Shown in pieces: positions 1 to 10,041 of a DNA stretch of 64,000 nucleotides; the stretch's first letter is position 1, and the number at the start of each line of letters is the position of its first letter. The DNA is from Lysobacter arvi (GTDB lineage: Bacteria > Pseudomonadota > Gammaproteobacteria > Xanthomonadales > Xanthomonadaceae), in the NCBI GenBank assembly GCA_031216755.1, contig JARUHG010000001.1, forward strand, positions 1,116,001-1,180,000. The letters run 5' to 3'. The notes under the pieces are model-generated. The model worked only from the letters and a program-made list of their open reading frames with translations, had not been told where the DNA came from and ran no database searches. A program made the position numbers and the translations under genes.

Positions 1-909
1 GATGCGCGCCAGCGTGCCGCTCACCTCGTAGCTGGCGGCCTGCGCCTTGTTGAGCGCCTCGGCGGCTTCCTCGCGCTTCACGCGGCCGGTTTCGATCTCG
101 CGTTCGGCCTCTCGCTGTTCGGCGATGAGCTGCTGCAGGCGGGTCTCCTGCTGGGCGAGCTTCTCGCGCTGGCCCTGCAGCTTCTGATCGAGCGCGCGAT
201 GCTCCAGCGTCTTCCACTCGGCGTCCTTGACCTTGCGTTCGGCCTGGATCGCCTGGTACTGCTCGGCCTGGCGCGCCTGGCGCTTGAGGTGCTCGAGCTG
301 CTTGCCGACTTCCTCGCGCAGGTCGTTGAGGCGGTCCAGGTTCTCGCGCGTGTGGCGGATGCGCGTTTCGGTTTCCTTGCGCCGTTCCTTGTACTTGGAG
401 ATGCCGGCGGCTTCCTCCAGGTAGACGCGCAGTTCCTCGGGCTTGGCCTCGATGACCTGCGAGATCATGCCCTGCTCGATGATCGAGTAACTGCGCGGGC
501 CCAGGCCGGTGCCGAGGAACAGATCGGTGATGTCGCGGCGGCGGCACTTGGCGCCGTTGAGGTAGTACTGGTTGGAGCCGTCGCGGCTGACGGTGCGCTT
601 GACCGAGATCTCGTTGAACGCCGCGTATTCGCCGGTGATGGTGTGGTCGGAGTTGTCGAAGATCAGCTCGACCATCGCCTGCGACACGGGCTTGCGCGCC
701 GAGGAGCCGGCGAAGATGACGTCGGTCAGCGAATCGCCGCGCAGGCGGCTGGCCGAGCTTTCGCCCATCACCCAGCGCACGGCGTCGATGATGTTGGACT
801 TGCCGCAGCCGTTCGGACCGACGATGCCGGTCATGTTGGTCGGCAGGTGCAGCGTGGTCGGATCGACGAAGGATTTGAAGCCGGACAGCTTGATCGTGGA
901 CAGACGCAT
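1..909 (-). CDS. smc: Chromosome segregation ATPase SMC, N-terminal part (cut by window start)
   Basis: The N-terminal 303 codons of an SMC protein are present; the rest lies beyond base 1. SMC forms the DNA-embracing ATPase ring of bacterial condensin with ScpA and ScpB. The protein starts MRLSTIKLSGFKSFVD. The Walker A motif GPNGCGKS follows at about residues 32-39, and then come the family block around RLRGDSLTDVIFAGSS and the start of a charged coiled coil from about residue 165. This order is typical of the SMC ATP-binding head. The ATG at 909 gives the conserved family N-terminus. Its partners scpA and scpB lie about 25 kb away at 25469-27553, so the complex is not encoded as one operon. 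Identity is very secure. Confidence 0.97.
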   Translation of the reverse strand, partial: MRLSTIKLSGFKSFVDPTTLHLPTNMTGIVGPNGCGKSNIIDAVRWVMGESSASRLRGDSLTDVIFAGSSARKPVSQAMVELIFDNSDHTITGEYAAFNEISVKRTVSRDGSNQYYLNGAKCRRRDITDLFLGTGLGPRSYSIIEQGMISQVIEAKPEELRVYLEEAAGISKYKERRKETETRIRHTRENLDRLNDLREEVGKQLEHLKRQARQAEQYQAIQAERKVKDAEWKTLEHRALDQKLQGQREKLAQQETRLQQLIAEQREAEREIETGRVKREEAAEALNKAQAASYEVSGTLARI

Positions 910-1153
910 GCGTCGAAGGGTTCTCGGGCTCGATGCGTGTCGCCGGACCGCGCGCGCATCCTCGTGAGGTGGATGACTTATCTACGCTAACTGCTTGATC
1001 GGTATAGCGAAGGATCGGCATTTCGGCCGAATGACGAAAGAGTATAGCGAGGCCGGCCGGGCCCTGCGGGCCGGATTCGCGCTCCGGCGCCCTGGCCGTG
1101 GCGCGGCGGCGCGGTCGACGCGACATTTACGGCGCCGCTGCGAGTCTGGGCCC

Positions 1154-2320
1154 ATGGATCGAGGTTTCTGGTTGCAGGCTGGCGCGATCGCGTGGCCGCT
1201 GACGATCGCGCTGGTGCTGGGCCTGCTGGTCCATCGCGCCCTGCTCGCCCTGTCCCGCCGCGCCGACGCCCACGTCGCCACCCGCATGCGCGCCCGGATC
1301 GTGCAGGTGATCGCCCTTCCGGCCGCGGTGGCGCTGCCGCTGTTCTTCCTCAGCATCGCGATGCGGGCCGCGCCCCTGCGGGAGGAGTGGCTGGGCCGGA
1401 TCCAGCACTGGCTCGGCGTCGGCGGCCTGTTGTGCATGACGTGGCTGGCGGTGCGGGCCATCGGCGCCATCGAGCGGCGGATCCTGCGCCAGCATCCGGT
1501 GGAGGTCGCCGACAACCTCGACGCCCGCCGCGTGCAGACGCAGACCCGCGTCCTGAGCCGGATCGCCCAGGGCGCGGCGATCCTGGCCGGCGTCTCGATC
1601 GCGCTGATGACCTTTCCGGCGATCCGCCAGCTCGGCACCACCCTGCTCGCCTCGGCCGGCATCATCGGCCTGGTCGCGGGCATCGCGGCCAAGCCGGTGT
1701 TCGGCAATCTCATCGCCGGCCTGCAGATCGCCCTGACCCAGCCGATCCGCCTGGACGACGTGGTGATCGTGCAGGGCGAATGGGGCCGCATCGAGGAAAT
1801 CGACAGCACCTACGTGGTCGTGCGCATCTGGGACGAGCGGCGCCTCGTCGTGCCGTTGCAGTGGTTCATCGAGAACCCGTTCGAGAATTGGACGCGCACG
1901 AGTGCGCAGCTGCTCGGCACCGCGTTCCTGTGGCTCGATTACCGCACGCCGATGGCCGAGGTACGCAAGGCGCTGCAGCACATCTGCGAGACGGACGAAC
2001 GCTGGGACGGCCGCGTGTGCGTGGCGCAGATCACCGACTCGGACCGGTCGACGCTGCAGGTGCGCCTGCTGGTGAGCGCGCGCAATTCCGGCGACCTGTT
2101 CGACCTGCGCTGCGCCGTGCGCGAGCGGATGATCGAATTCCTCAATGCCTCCCACCCGTATGCGCTGCCGCGCGTGCGCCTGGCGCAGGCGATCCGCGCG
2201 GCGGGCGATTCGGAGTCGCGGCAGGTCGGGCCGCGCGAGGTGGGCGAGCAGACGACGTCGCCGGGTGCGGAAGACGTCAATGCCGCCGACGTCGCGCGCG
2301 CCGCGGCGCAGCCCGAGTGA
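1154..2320 (+). CDS. MscS-family mechanosensitive ion channel
   Basis: A 388-residue inner-membrane protein of the small-conductance mechanosensitive channel family, which releases solutes on hypo-osmotic shock. Hydrophobic segments lie at about residues 10-30, 50-70, 85-105, 138-155 and 162-195. The last one is followed by the family's pore-helix and beta-domain sequence (ASAGIIGLVAGIAAKPVFGN, then PIRLDDVVIVQGEWGRIEEI). The soluble C-terminal domain ends in a low-complexity A/R-rich tail. The reading frame stays open upstream to 995, but the upstream stretch is R/A-rich and non-membrane, so the ATG at 1154 is preferred. The gene ends 3 bp before the convergent ABC ATPase gene. The gating type cannot be told from sequence. 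Confidence 0.9.
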   Translation: MDRGFWLQAGAIAWPLTIALVLGLLVHRALLALSRRADAHVATRMRARIVQVIALPAAVALPLFFLSIAMRAAPLREEWLGRIQHWLGVGGLLCMTWLAVRAIGAIERRILRQHPVEVADNLDARRVQTQTRVLSRIAQGAAILAGVSIALMTFPAIRQLGTTLLASAGIIGLVAGIAAKPVFGNLIAGLQIALTQPIRLDDVVIVQGEWGRIEEIDSTYVVVRIWDERRLVVPLQWFIENPFENWTRTSAQLLGTAFLWLDYRTPMAEVRKALQHICETDERWDGRVCVAQITDSDRSTLQVRLLVSARNSGDLFDLRCAVRERMIEFLNASHPYALPRVRLAQAIRAAGDSESRQVGPREVGEQTTSPGAEDVNAADVARAAAQPE

Positions 2321-2323
2321 GGG

Positions 2324-3424
<1,101 letters not shown>

Positions 3425-3520
3425 TGAGTTCCTCGTTGAGTCCCTGCATCGGAGCGGGACGGCGCCCGCATTGTGTCGGGTCCGGCCATGCAAAAGTCGC
3501 CGGGGTCCGCTATCCTGCCA

Positions 3521-3534
3521 TGTAACCGTTTTCA
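3521..3534. promoter_or_regulatory. Putative LacI-family operator upstream of the ABC ATPase
   Basis: TGTAACCGTTTTCA fits the LacI/GalR operator pattern with a central CG. It matches the site upstream of the lacI-type gene (24355-24368) at 13 of 14 positions. It lies 97 bp before the ATPase start and about 260 bp before the divergent glucokinase start, so it could control either or both. The repressor is inferred to be the one at 23289-24320. Confidence 0.6.
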
Positions 3535-3590
3535 TGCCTATCGCCACGGTCTTGCGGCGCGGGCCGTTCACCGCTCGCAGGACGCGATCG

Positions 3591-3671
3591 GCGCGCGAAC
3601 GTTTTTTGCGGACGGGATCCGCTGCTCCTCCCTCCCACGCAGCGGATCCCGCCGTTCTTTCGTTCGCGCGC
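3591..3671. repeat. Nested inverted repeats in the ATPase/glk intergenic region
   Basis: The outer arms are GCGCGCGAACG (3591-3601) and CGTTCGCGCGC (3661-3671), a perfect 11-bp match. The inner arms are CGGGATCCGCTGC (3613-3625) and GCAGCGGATCCCG (3639-3651), a perfect 13-bp match around a pyrimidine-rich loop. A T6 run (3602-3607) sits just inside the outer left arm. The structure occupies much of the 370-bp gene-free gap 3425-3794, between the operator and glk. It could be a leader structure or a transcription block; no gene was found in this gap. Confidence 0.6.
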
Positions 3672-3794
3672 GACGTGGGCTGATTTCGTATTCAGTGGCC
3701 CGCGCCGCGCATCGGGCGATCGCCGCCGGAGACAGGCGCCCGGCGCTCCATTACGCTGCGGGCCTGTTTGCGTTGACGCCATCTCGGTGATCCC

Positions 3795-4784
3795 TTGAGC
3801 GAAACCTCCCGGACCGACACCCACGCCCTGCTCGCCGACATCGGCGGCACCAACGCGCGTTTCGCGCTCGCGCGGCACGACGCGCTCGACCCTTTGCTGA
3901 TGGAAAGCGTGCGCGAGTTCGTGGTGGCCGACTTCCCCTCGCTCGCCGATGCCGCGCGCCATTACCTCGACACCACCGGTGCCATCGCGACCACGGGCGT
4001 GTTCGCCGTGGCCGGGCGCGTGGACGGCGACGAGGCGCGCATCACCAACCATCCGTGGGTGATCTCCGCGGTGCGCACCGGCGAACAACTGGGGCTGTCG
4101 TCGTTGCGGCTGGTGAACGATTTCGCCGCGCAGGCGATGGGCGCGTCGCTGCTGCGCCCGCAGGACGTGGTCCCGGTCGGCGGCATCGGCTGGAACGGGC
4201 ACGACGCGCTGGATCGCACCTTCGCCATCATCGGCGCCGGCACGGGCCTGGGCGTGGGCGGTCTGCTGCGCCGCGGCGGGCGCTATTTCCCGCTGCAGAC
4301 CGAGGGCGGGCACGTCAGCTTCGCGCCGAACTCGCCCGAGGAGATCGAGATCCTCACGCAGATGTCCGCCGAGTTCGGCCGCGTGTCGAACGAACGTCTG
4401 GTCAGCGGCCAGGGGCTGGTGAACCTGCATCGTGCGCTGAGCAACATCGCCGGCGAGGACCCGGGGCCGCTCAAGCCGTCGGACATCACCGCGCGTGCGA
4501 AGGAAGGCGACGAGCGCAGCCTGCGCACGATCGACGTGTTCTGCGCGGTCTTCGGCGCCGCGGCGGGCGACCTGGTGCTCACGCTGGGCGCCTGGGACGG
4601 CGTGTTCCTCACCGGGGGGCTCGTGCCGAAGCTGTTGCCGTCCATCGCGCATTCGGCCTTCCGCCAGCGCTTCGAATACAAGGGCCGGTTCTCGCCGGTG
4701 ATGGCGCGGATCCCGACCCTCGCCGTGGTGCATCCGCAACCGGGACTGCTCGGCGCGGCGGCGCTGGCGCAGGACGTCGCCTGA
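3795..4784 (+). CDS. glk: Glucokinase (Glk family)
   Basis: A 329-residue cytoplasmic kinase that makes glucose 6-phosphate from glucose and ATP. The ATP-binding phosphate-1 motif LADIGGTNARFALA lies at residues 13-26. NDFAAQAMG, GAGTGLGVGGLL, TEGGHVSFAP and FLTGGLVPKLL appear in the order typical of the bacterial glucokinase family PF02685, distinct from ROK kinases. The start is a TTG at 3795; no better in-frame ATG precedes the ADIGGTN motif. 6-phosphogluconolactonase follows 47 bp downstream, which suggests a short operon feeding the Entner-Doudoroff or pentose-phosphate route. The LacI-type operator about 260 bp upstream may tie it to the glycan regulon. Confidence 0.94.
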   Translation: MSETSRTDTHALLADIGGTNARFALARHDALDPLLMESVREFVVADFPSLADAARHYLDTTGAIATTGVFAVAGRVDGDEARITNHPWVISAVRTGEQLGLSSLRLVNDFAAQAMGASLLRPQDVVPVGGIGWNGHDALDRTFAIIGAGTGLGVGGLLRRGGRYFPLQTEGGHVSFAPNSPEEIEILTQMSAEFGRVSNERLVSGQGLVNLHRALSNIAGEDPGPLKPSDITARAKEGDERSLRTIDVFCAVFGAAAGDLVLTLGAWDGVFLTGGLVPKLLPSIAHSAFRQRFEYKGRFSPVMARIPTLAVVHPQPGLLGAAALAQDVA

Positions 4785-4831
4785 CGCCGGAGCCCACGCG
4801 GCCTTGAAGCCGGCTGTGCAAGCATCGGCGC

Positions 4832-5572
4832 ATGGCTGACCGCACGCCCCTGCCGACGCCCGACGCGCCGGCGACGTACGCGTTCCACGAGCACGCCAAT
4901 CGCGAGGTCTGGACGTGGTCGGCGGCCGTGGCCATCGCCGCGGAACTGCGCCGTGAACTCATCGTGCAGCCGCGCGCCCGCCTGCTGCTTTCCGGCGGGC
5001 AGACGCCCGCGCCGGTGTACCGGGCGCTCTCGCAGGCGCCGCTGGCGTGGGAGCGTGTCGACGTCGGCCTCGTCGACGAGCGCTGGCTGCTGCCGGACGA
5101 TCCCGACAGCAACGCGCATCTGGTGCACCGCGAATTCCTTCGCGACCACGCCGCGGCCGCGCATTTCGAACCGATGACGCAGCCCGGCCGGCACCTGGAA
5201 GGCGCCGTCGCCACCGCCAACGCGCACGCACGCCGCGAGGCAGGCGTCGCGGTGTTCGGCATGGGCGAGGACGGCCACACGGCGTCGCTGTTCCCCGGCA
5301 TGGCCGATGCCGAGCGCCTCCTCGCCAGCTCGCGCGACTACGTGGCCGTCGACGCGCACGGCTGTCCCGGCGCGCAACAGTGGCCGCGGCGGATCAGCCT
5401 CACTCCGCGGGGCATGGCGCGCATCGCGCATCGACTGCTGCTCATCCAGGGCGCACGCAAGCGGGCGGTGTTCGAGCAGGCGCTGGCCTCGGGCGACCGG
5501 ACCCGCTGGCCGGTGCTGGCGACGCTGGAAAGCACGTACGGCACGCCGCTGGACGTGCATTGGTGCGCCTGA
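4832..5572 (+). CDS. pgl: 6-phosphogluconolactonase
   Basis: A 246-residue enzyme that hydrolyses 6-phosphogluconolactone to 6-phosphogluconate in the cytoplasm. Conserved blocks of the glucosamine-6-phosphate isomerase/6-phosphogluconolactonase family are visible: LLLSGGQTPAPVY near residue 52, VDVGLVDERWLLPDDPDSN near 75, and FGMGEDGHTASLFPG near 145. It follows glk with 47 bp between and probably shares its transcript. Genes for zwf, edd and eda are not in this window, so only part of the usual sugar-acid cluster is present. The ATG at 4832 gives full family length. It converges on the AraC gene 30 bp away. Confidence 0.93.
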   Translation: MADRTPLPTPDAPATYAFHEHANREVWTWSAAVAIAAELRRELIVQPRARLLLSGGQTPAPVYRALSQAPLAWERVDVGLVDERWLLPDDPDSNAHLVHREFLRDHAAAAHFEPMTQPGRHLEGAVATANAHARREAGVAVFGMGEDGHTASLFPGMADAERLLASSRDYVAVDAHGCPGAQQWPRRISLTPRGMARIAHRLLLIQGARKRAVFEQALASGDRTRWPVLATLESTYGTPLDVHWCA

Positions 5573-5602
5573 CGACGAAGCGCACCCGCGACGGGGGCGG
5601 CA

Positions 5603-6544
5603 CTACACCTGCGGCACGCCGCGCGAGCGGCCGACTTCCGATCTCGGCGGCGCGCCGAAGAGCCGCTTGTATTCGCGACTGAACTGCGACGGGCTTTCGT
5701 AGCCGACGTGGCGTGCGGCCGACAGCGCCTCCATGCCGCCGGCCAGCATCAGGCGGCGCGCTTCGTGCAGGCGCAGGTGCTTCTGGAACTGCAGCGGCGA
5801 CATCGTCGTCACCGCCTTGAACTGGTGGTGGAACGACGAGGTGCTCATGTGCACGGTGCGCGCGAGTTCGTCGATGCTCAACGGCTGCAGGTAGTCCTCG
5901 CGCAGGCGCGCGACGGCACGCGCGATGCGGCTGGAGCGCGTGTCGGTGGTCGCCAGCACGCGCAGGCGATGGCCGAGTTCGCCGGTGAGCACGCGATAGA
6001 GGATCTCGCGACGCGCCATCGGCCCGAGCACCCGCAGGTCGTCCGGCGTGTCGAGCAGTCGCATGAGCCGCAGCACGGCGTCCATCAGCGGCGCGTTGAC
6101 GCGTGCGGCGTAGAGGCCCAGGTCCAGGCCCTGCGTCGCACCCGGCGAGGGCGCCACGGGCGGCGGTCCGGCTTCGGCGATCAGCGCGGCGACGTCGTCC
6201 GGATCGATGTCCAGGCGCACGCACAGGTACGGCGCCTCCGGCGTGGCTTCGATCACCTGCCCCGTCACCGGCAACGTCACCGACACGACCAGGTAATTGA
6301 GCGGGTTGTACACATAGGTCTGCCCGGCGAGCGTCGCCGACTTGCTGCCCTGCGCGACGATCACCAGCCGGGGCTCGTACACCACCGGCGTGCAGGCGGT
6401 CGGCCCGCTCAGGCGGACCAGGCTCAGCGGCGCGAAGGCGGTCGCATGGATGCCATCGGACGGTGTCGATCGTGCAATCCGCGCGGCGAGTTCCGGCAAG
6501 GCGGCGCAACCCGGCTGTTCGGCGATGGTGTCGGCTGGAGGCAT
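5603..6544 (-). CDS. AraC-family transcriptional regulator with AraC_N domain
   Basis: A 313-residue DNA-binding regulator. The N-terminal half resembles the AraC-type arm domain PF06719 (VYEPRLVIVAQGSKSATLAGQ near residue 60). The C-terminal hundred residues hold two helix-turn-helix motifs, with ELARTVHMSTSSFHHQFKAV in the first and AARHVGYESPSQFSREYKRLF in the second. The gene is divergent from the RND efflux operon across a 287-bp gap, so that operon is the natural candidate target. The ligand is unknown. AraC_N regulators often sit beside oxidoreductases or transporters and no ligand can be named from sequence. Confidence 0.9.
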   Translation of the reverse strand: MPPADTIAEQPGCAALPELAARIARSTPSDGIHATAFAPLSLVRLSGPTACTPVVYEPRLVIVAQGSKSATLAGQTYVYNPLNYLVVSVTLPVTGQVIEATPEAPYLCVRLDIDPDDVAALIAEAGPPPVAPSPGATQGLDLGLYAARVNAPLMDAVLRLMRLLDTPDDLRVLGPMARREILYRVLTGELGHRLRVLATTDTRSSRIARAVARLREDYLQPLSIDELARTVHMSTSSFHHQFKAVTTMSPLQFQKHLRLHEARRLMLAGGMEALSAARHVGYESPSQFSREYKRLFGAPPRSEVGRSRGVPQV

Positions 6545-6831
6545 AGGAGTTCCGGGAGCTTCCGGCGTTCACGGGGAGCCGTCGGGATTATGACTTCCGG
6601 GCTATGCCGCATGTTGCCGATCATGCCGGCTTGCGGCGGGTTTGCAGGATCGGGCAAGGATCCAGCAGCAATGGACTATCGCCGGCAACGCCCCCGCACT
6701 ACCTTAGCCGGGACACGGAACGCCCCACGCGGACCTGCCCTGCATCGCCCCGCCGCGCGCGGTGCGTCGCGGGCCGTCCGGGTGGGCGGCGCCCTCCCCC
6801 GCACGCTCCGCCACCATAGGCCGTCCGCCCG

Positions 6832-9800
6832 ATGTGGATTGTCCAGTACGCCCTGAGCCGCCGGTACACCATCGGCGTGCTCGCGATCCTGATCCTGCTG
6901 TTCGGCACCCTCGCCGCGCGGCGCATGCCGACCGACATCCTCCCGGAAGTCGGCATCCCGTCGGTCAACCTCGTGTGGACCTACAACGGCCTGCCCGCCG
7001 CCGACATGGCCGCCAAGCTCACCTCGTTCTCCGAGGTGGCGATCATGAACACGGTCGACGACCTCAAGGAAGTCCGCTCCGACACGATCAACGGCGCGAG
7101 CATCGTGCGCATCGACTTCCAGCCGAACGTGAGCCTGGATCGCGCGCTCGGGCAGATCACGTCGGTCTCGCAGACGATCCTGCGGCGCATGCCGCCGGGC
7201 ACGTCGCCGCCGCTGGTGATCCGCAACAACGTGTCGTCCACGCCGGTGCTGATGCTGGTGCTGTCGTCCGATTCGCTCACCGAAGCGCAGCTGTACGACT
7301 ACGCGCGACTGCAACTGCGCTCGCAGATCCAGACCATTCCCGGCATCCGCATGTCGCTGCCCTACGGCGGCGCGGCGCGGCAGATCATGGTCGACCTCAA
7401 CCCCGCCGCGCTGCAGACCTACGGCCTGACGCCGGCCGACGTCACCGGCGCACTGGAGCGCGGCAGCCCGACGCTGCCATCGGGCTCGATCCGCGAGAAC
7501 GCGCGCGAGATGCAGATCTCGCTCGACTCGAGTCCGGCGACCGCCGCGGATTTCCTCGACATTCCCGTCGCCTCGCGCAACGGCACGCTCGTGTACGTGC
7601 GCGACGTCGCGTCCGTGCGCGACGGCGGCGCGCTGCAGACCAACGTCGCGCGCATGGACGGTTCCAGCGCCGTCGCGGTGGCGCTGATCAAGCTCGGCAA
7701 CGCGTCGGCGGTGGAACTGGTGCGTTCGGTGCGCGAACGCCTGCCGGAAATCGAAGCGTCCGCACCGCCGGGCACGCGCATCCAGCCGATCTTCGACCAG
7801 TCGGTGTTCGTCGACAACGCCATCGGTTCGATCCGCCACGAAGCGCTGCTCGTCGGCCTGCTGGTCGCGCTCGTGGTGCTGGTGTTCATCGGCTCGTGGC
7901 GGTCGAGCCTGATCGTGCTGTCGGCGATTCCGCTGGCGTTGCTCGCCTCGGTCGCGATGCTCAGCCTGCTGGGCTACACGTTCAACGTGATGACGCTGGG
8001 CGGCCTGGCGCTGGCCATCGGCATCCTGGTGGACAACGCGGTGGTGGACGTGGAGAACACCAACCGCAACATCGCGCTGGGCAAGGACGTGCGCACCGCG
8101 ATCCTCGACAGCGCGAAGGAAGTGGTGTTCCCGGAGATGGTCTCGACCATCGCCATCTGCATCGTGCTCACGCCCATCCTGCTGATGACGGGCCTGTCGG
8201 CGTGGGTGTTCACGCCGCTGGCGCTGGCGGTGATCTTCGCGATGCTCGCCTCGTTCCTGCTGTCGCGAACGCTGATCCCGGTGCTGTGCTACCTGCTGTT
8301 GCCGGCGGACATCCGATCGCGCGCGACCCCGCGCTGGGCGCCGGAGAAGTTCCTGCTGAAGATCAACCACGCGGTCGAACATCGCCTCGATGCGCTGCGC
8401 GAGAAGCACCACGCGCTGCTGGTCAGGCTCGGCCACCACGGCGGCGTACTCGCGATCGCCGCGCTGCTGGTGGTCGCCCTCGGCGGCGTATCGGCGGTAT
8501 CGCTCGGGCGCGAGTACTTCCCGCACGTCGACGCGGGCCAGCTGCGGTTCCAGGTGCGCTTCCCGTCGGGAACACGACTGGAGCAGACCGCCGCGCGCGT
8601 GACCGACATCCAGCGCGAGATCCGCAACATCATTCCGGCCGACGAACTGCAGACGGTTTACGAGCAGATCGGCGTGCCCGACGCGGTGAACCTGTCGCTG
8701 GTCGACAGCGCGGTGGTGGGCTCGTTCGAGGCCGAGATCATGCTGCAGCTCAAGACGCCGCACGGTCCGAGCCACGAATACCTGTCGCGGATCCGGCAGC
8801 GCATCGCCGAGAAGTTCCCCGACGTGAGGATGTTCGAGCGCCCGCCGGACGCGACCAGCCGCACGCTGGCGGGCTCGGCCGCGGCGGCGTTCGAAGTGCG
8901 CATCATCGGCCGCGACAGCGCGGGCAACCTCGCCCTCGCGCGCGAGGTCGAACAGCGGCTCCACGCGGTCCCGGGGGCGGTCGACGTCGCACTGCGACAG
9001 GTGCTCGACCTGCCCGAATACCAGGTGCGCATCGACCGCACGCGCGCCGCGCAGCTCGGCCTGGACGCGCAGCAGGCCAGCCGCGCCGTGCTCGCGGTGC
9101 TCGGTTCGGCAGGTACGGTGTCCCCGGTGTACTGGACCGACACCGTCAACGCGCTCGCCTACACCGTGCAGGTGCAGGCGCCGCCGCCGAACATGACCAG
9201 CATCGACGAACTGCTCAATGCGCCGCTGCGCATCGGCAGCGATGGACAGGCGGTGCTGTTGCGCAACATCGCCACCGTCACGCCGCGCCAGGTGGCGGCC
9301 AGCCTCGCGCGCACGACGCTCGCGCCGACGATCAGCGTGCTGGCGAACGTCGAAGGCACGGACCTGGGCTCGGTCCACGACGCGCTGACCGGCATCACCC
9401 GGCAACTGGAAGGTCGACTGAAGCCGGGCAATCGCATCGAGATCGTCGGCCAGGCCGGCGAGATGCAGAGCGCGTACGGCGAACTGGCCGCGGGCCTGCT
9501 GATGTCGGCCGCGCTCGTCTTCCTCGTGCTGGTGGTCAATTTCCAGTCGTGGATCCAGCCGCTGGTGGCAATGTCGGGCCTGCCGATCGCGATCGCCGGC
9601 GCGGCCATCGGCCTGTTCGTGACCGGCACGCCGCTGAGCGTCCCCGCGCTGATGGGCGTGATGATGGTCATCGGTGTATCGACCGCGAACTCGGTGCTGG
9701 TCACCAGCTTCGCGCGCGGACTGGTCGCCGACGGCCACGATCCGGAAGTCGCCGCCTACGAATCGGCCGCCGTGCGTTTGCGCCCGGTGCTGATGACCGC

Positions 9801-10041
9801 CAGCGCGATGGTGCTGGGCATCATCCCGATGGCGCTGGGCCTGGGCGAAGGCGGCGAGCAGAACGCGCCGCTCGGCCGCGCCGTGATCGGCGGCCTGCTG
9901 TTCGGCACGCCGGCCACGCTGATCCTCGTTCCCTCGATCCTGGCCGTGCTCGGCCGCCGCATGCCGGCCGCCGCGCGCCACGCCGCCCATCCCGAAGCCA
10001 TTCCCGGCGCCGAAGACGCCGAGGCAGGAGCCACCCCATGA
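6832..10041 (+). CDS. RND-family efflux permease
   Basis: A 1069-residue inner-membrane pump, full length for the AcrB/MdtB superfamily and driven by proton motive force. Twelve membrane segments in two halves are expected: one near residues 15-33, clusters at about 340-560 and 870-1040. The TM4 motif reads ILVDNAVVDVENTN, with Asp-Asn where classical AcrB has Asp-Asp; this variant is common in the wider family. The start MWIVQYALSRR is typical of HAE1-type pumps. The adaptor gene overlaps its stop by 4 bp. The order permease-then-adaptor is the reverse of most acrAB-type operons, and no outer-membrane channel gene is nearby. Substrate is unknown. Confidence 0.93.
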   Translation: MWIVQYALSRRYTIGVLAILILLFGTLAARRMPTDILPEVGIPSVNLVWTYNGLPAADMAAKLTSFSEVAIMNTVDDLKEVRSDTINGASIVRIDFQPNVSLDRALGQITSVSQTILRRMPPGTSPPLVIRNNVSSTPVLMLVLSSDSLTEAQLYDYARLQLRSQIQTIPGIRMSLPYGGAARQIMVDLNPAALQTYGLTPADVTGALERGSPTLPSGSIRENAREMQISLDSSPATAADFLDIPVASRNGTLVYVRDVASVRDGGALQTNVARMDGSSAVAVALIKLGNASAVELVRSVRERLPEIEASAPPGTRIQPIFDQSVFVDNAIGSIRHEALLVGLLVALVVLVFIGSWRSSLIVLSAIPLALLASVAMLSLLGYTFNVMTLGGLALAIGILVDNAVVDVENTNRNIALGKDVRTAILDSAKEVVFPEMVSTIAICIVLTPILLMTGLSAWVFTPLALAVIFAMLASFLLSRTLIPVLCYLLLPADIRSRATPRWAPEKFLLKINHAVEHRLDALREKHHALLVRLGHHGGVLAIAALLVVALGGVSAVSLGREYFPHVDAGQLRFQVRFPSGTRLEQTAARVTDIQREIRNIIPADELQTVYEQIGVPDAVNLSLVDSAVVGSFEAEIMLQLKTPHGPSHEYLSRIRQRIAEKFPDVRMFERPPDATSRTLAGSAAAAFEVRIIGRDSAGNLALAREVEQRLHAVPGAVDVALRQVLDLPEYQVRIDRTRAAQLGLDAQQASRAVLAVLGSAGTVSPVYWTDTVNALAYTVQVQAPPPNMTSIDELLNAPLRIGSDGQAVLLRNIATVTPRQVAASLARTTLAPTISVLANVEGTDLGSVHDALTGITRQLEGRLKPGNRIEIVGQAGEMQSAYGELAAGLLMSAALVFLVLVVNFQSWIQPLVAMSGLPIAIAGAAIGLFVTGTPLSVPALMGVMMVIGVSTANSVLVTSFARGLVADGHDPEVAAYESAAVRLRPVLMTASAMVLGIIPMALGLGEGGEQNAPLGRAVIGGLLFGTPATLILVPSILAVLGRRMPAAARHAAHPEAIPGAEDAEAGATP

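Noticed and set aside
1002-1050. Nine-base direct repeat GTATAGCGA (1002-1010 and 1042-1050) upstream of the MscS-type channel
   Set aside because: Two copies 40 bp apart could be promoter-like -10 sites, but no -35 element or conserved spacing supports a specific call.
995-1153. Longer N-terminus for the MscS-type channel starting at 995
   Set aside because: The added 53 residues are Arg/Ala-rich and non-membrane; the ATG at 1154 starts just before the first helix.
3602-3660. Simple terminator between ATPase and glk
   Set aside because: No transcript runs into it from either side: the two genes diverge. It was reported as an inverted repeat instead.
6676-9990. A 1104-codon open frame on the minus strand opposite the RND permease
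   Set aside because: It is rich in Arg, His and Asp without any domain, and mirrors a clear permease gene. In GC-rich DNA such shadow frames are expected.
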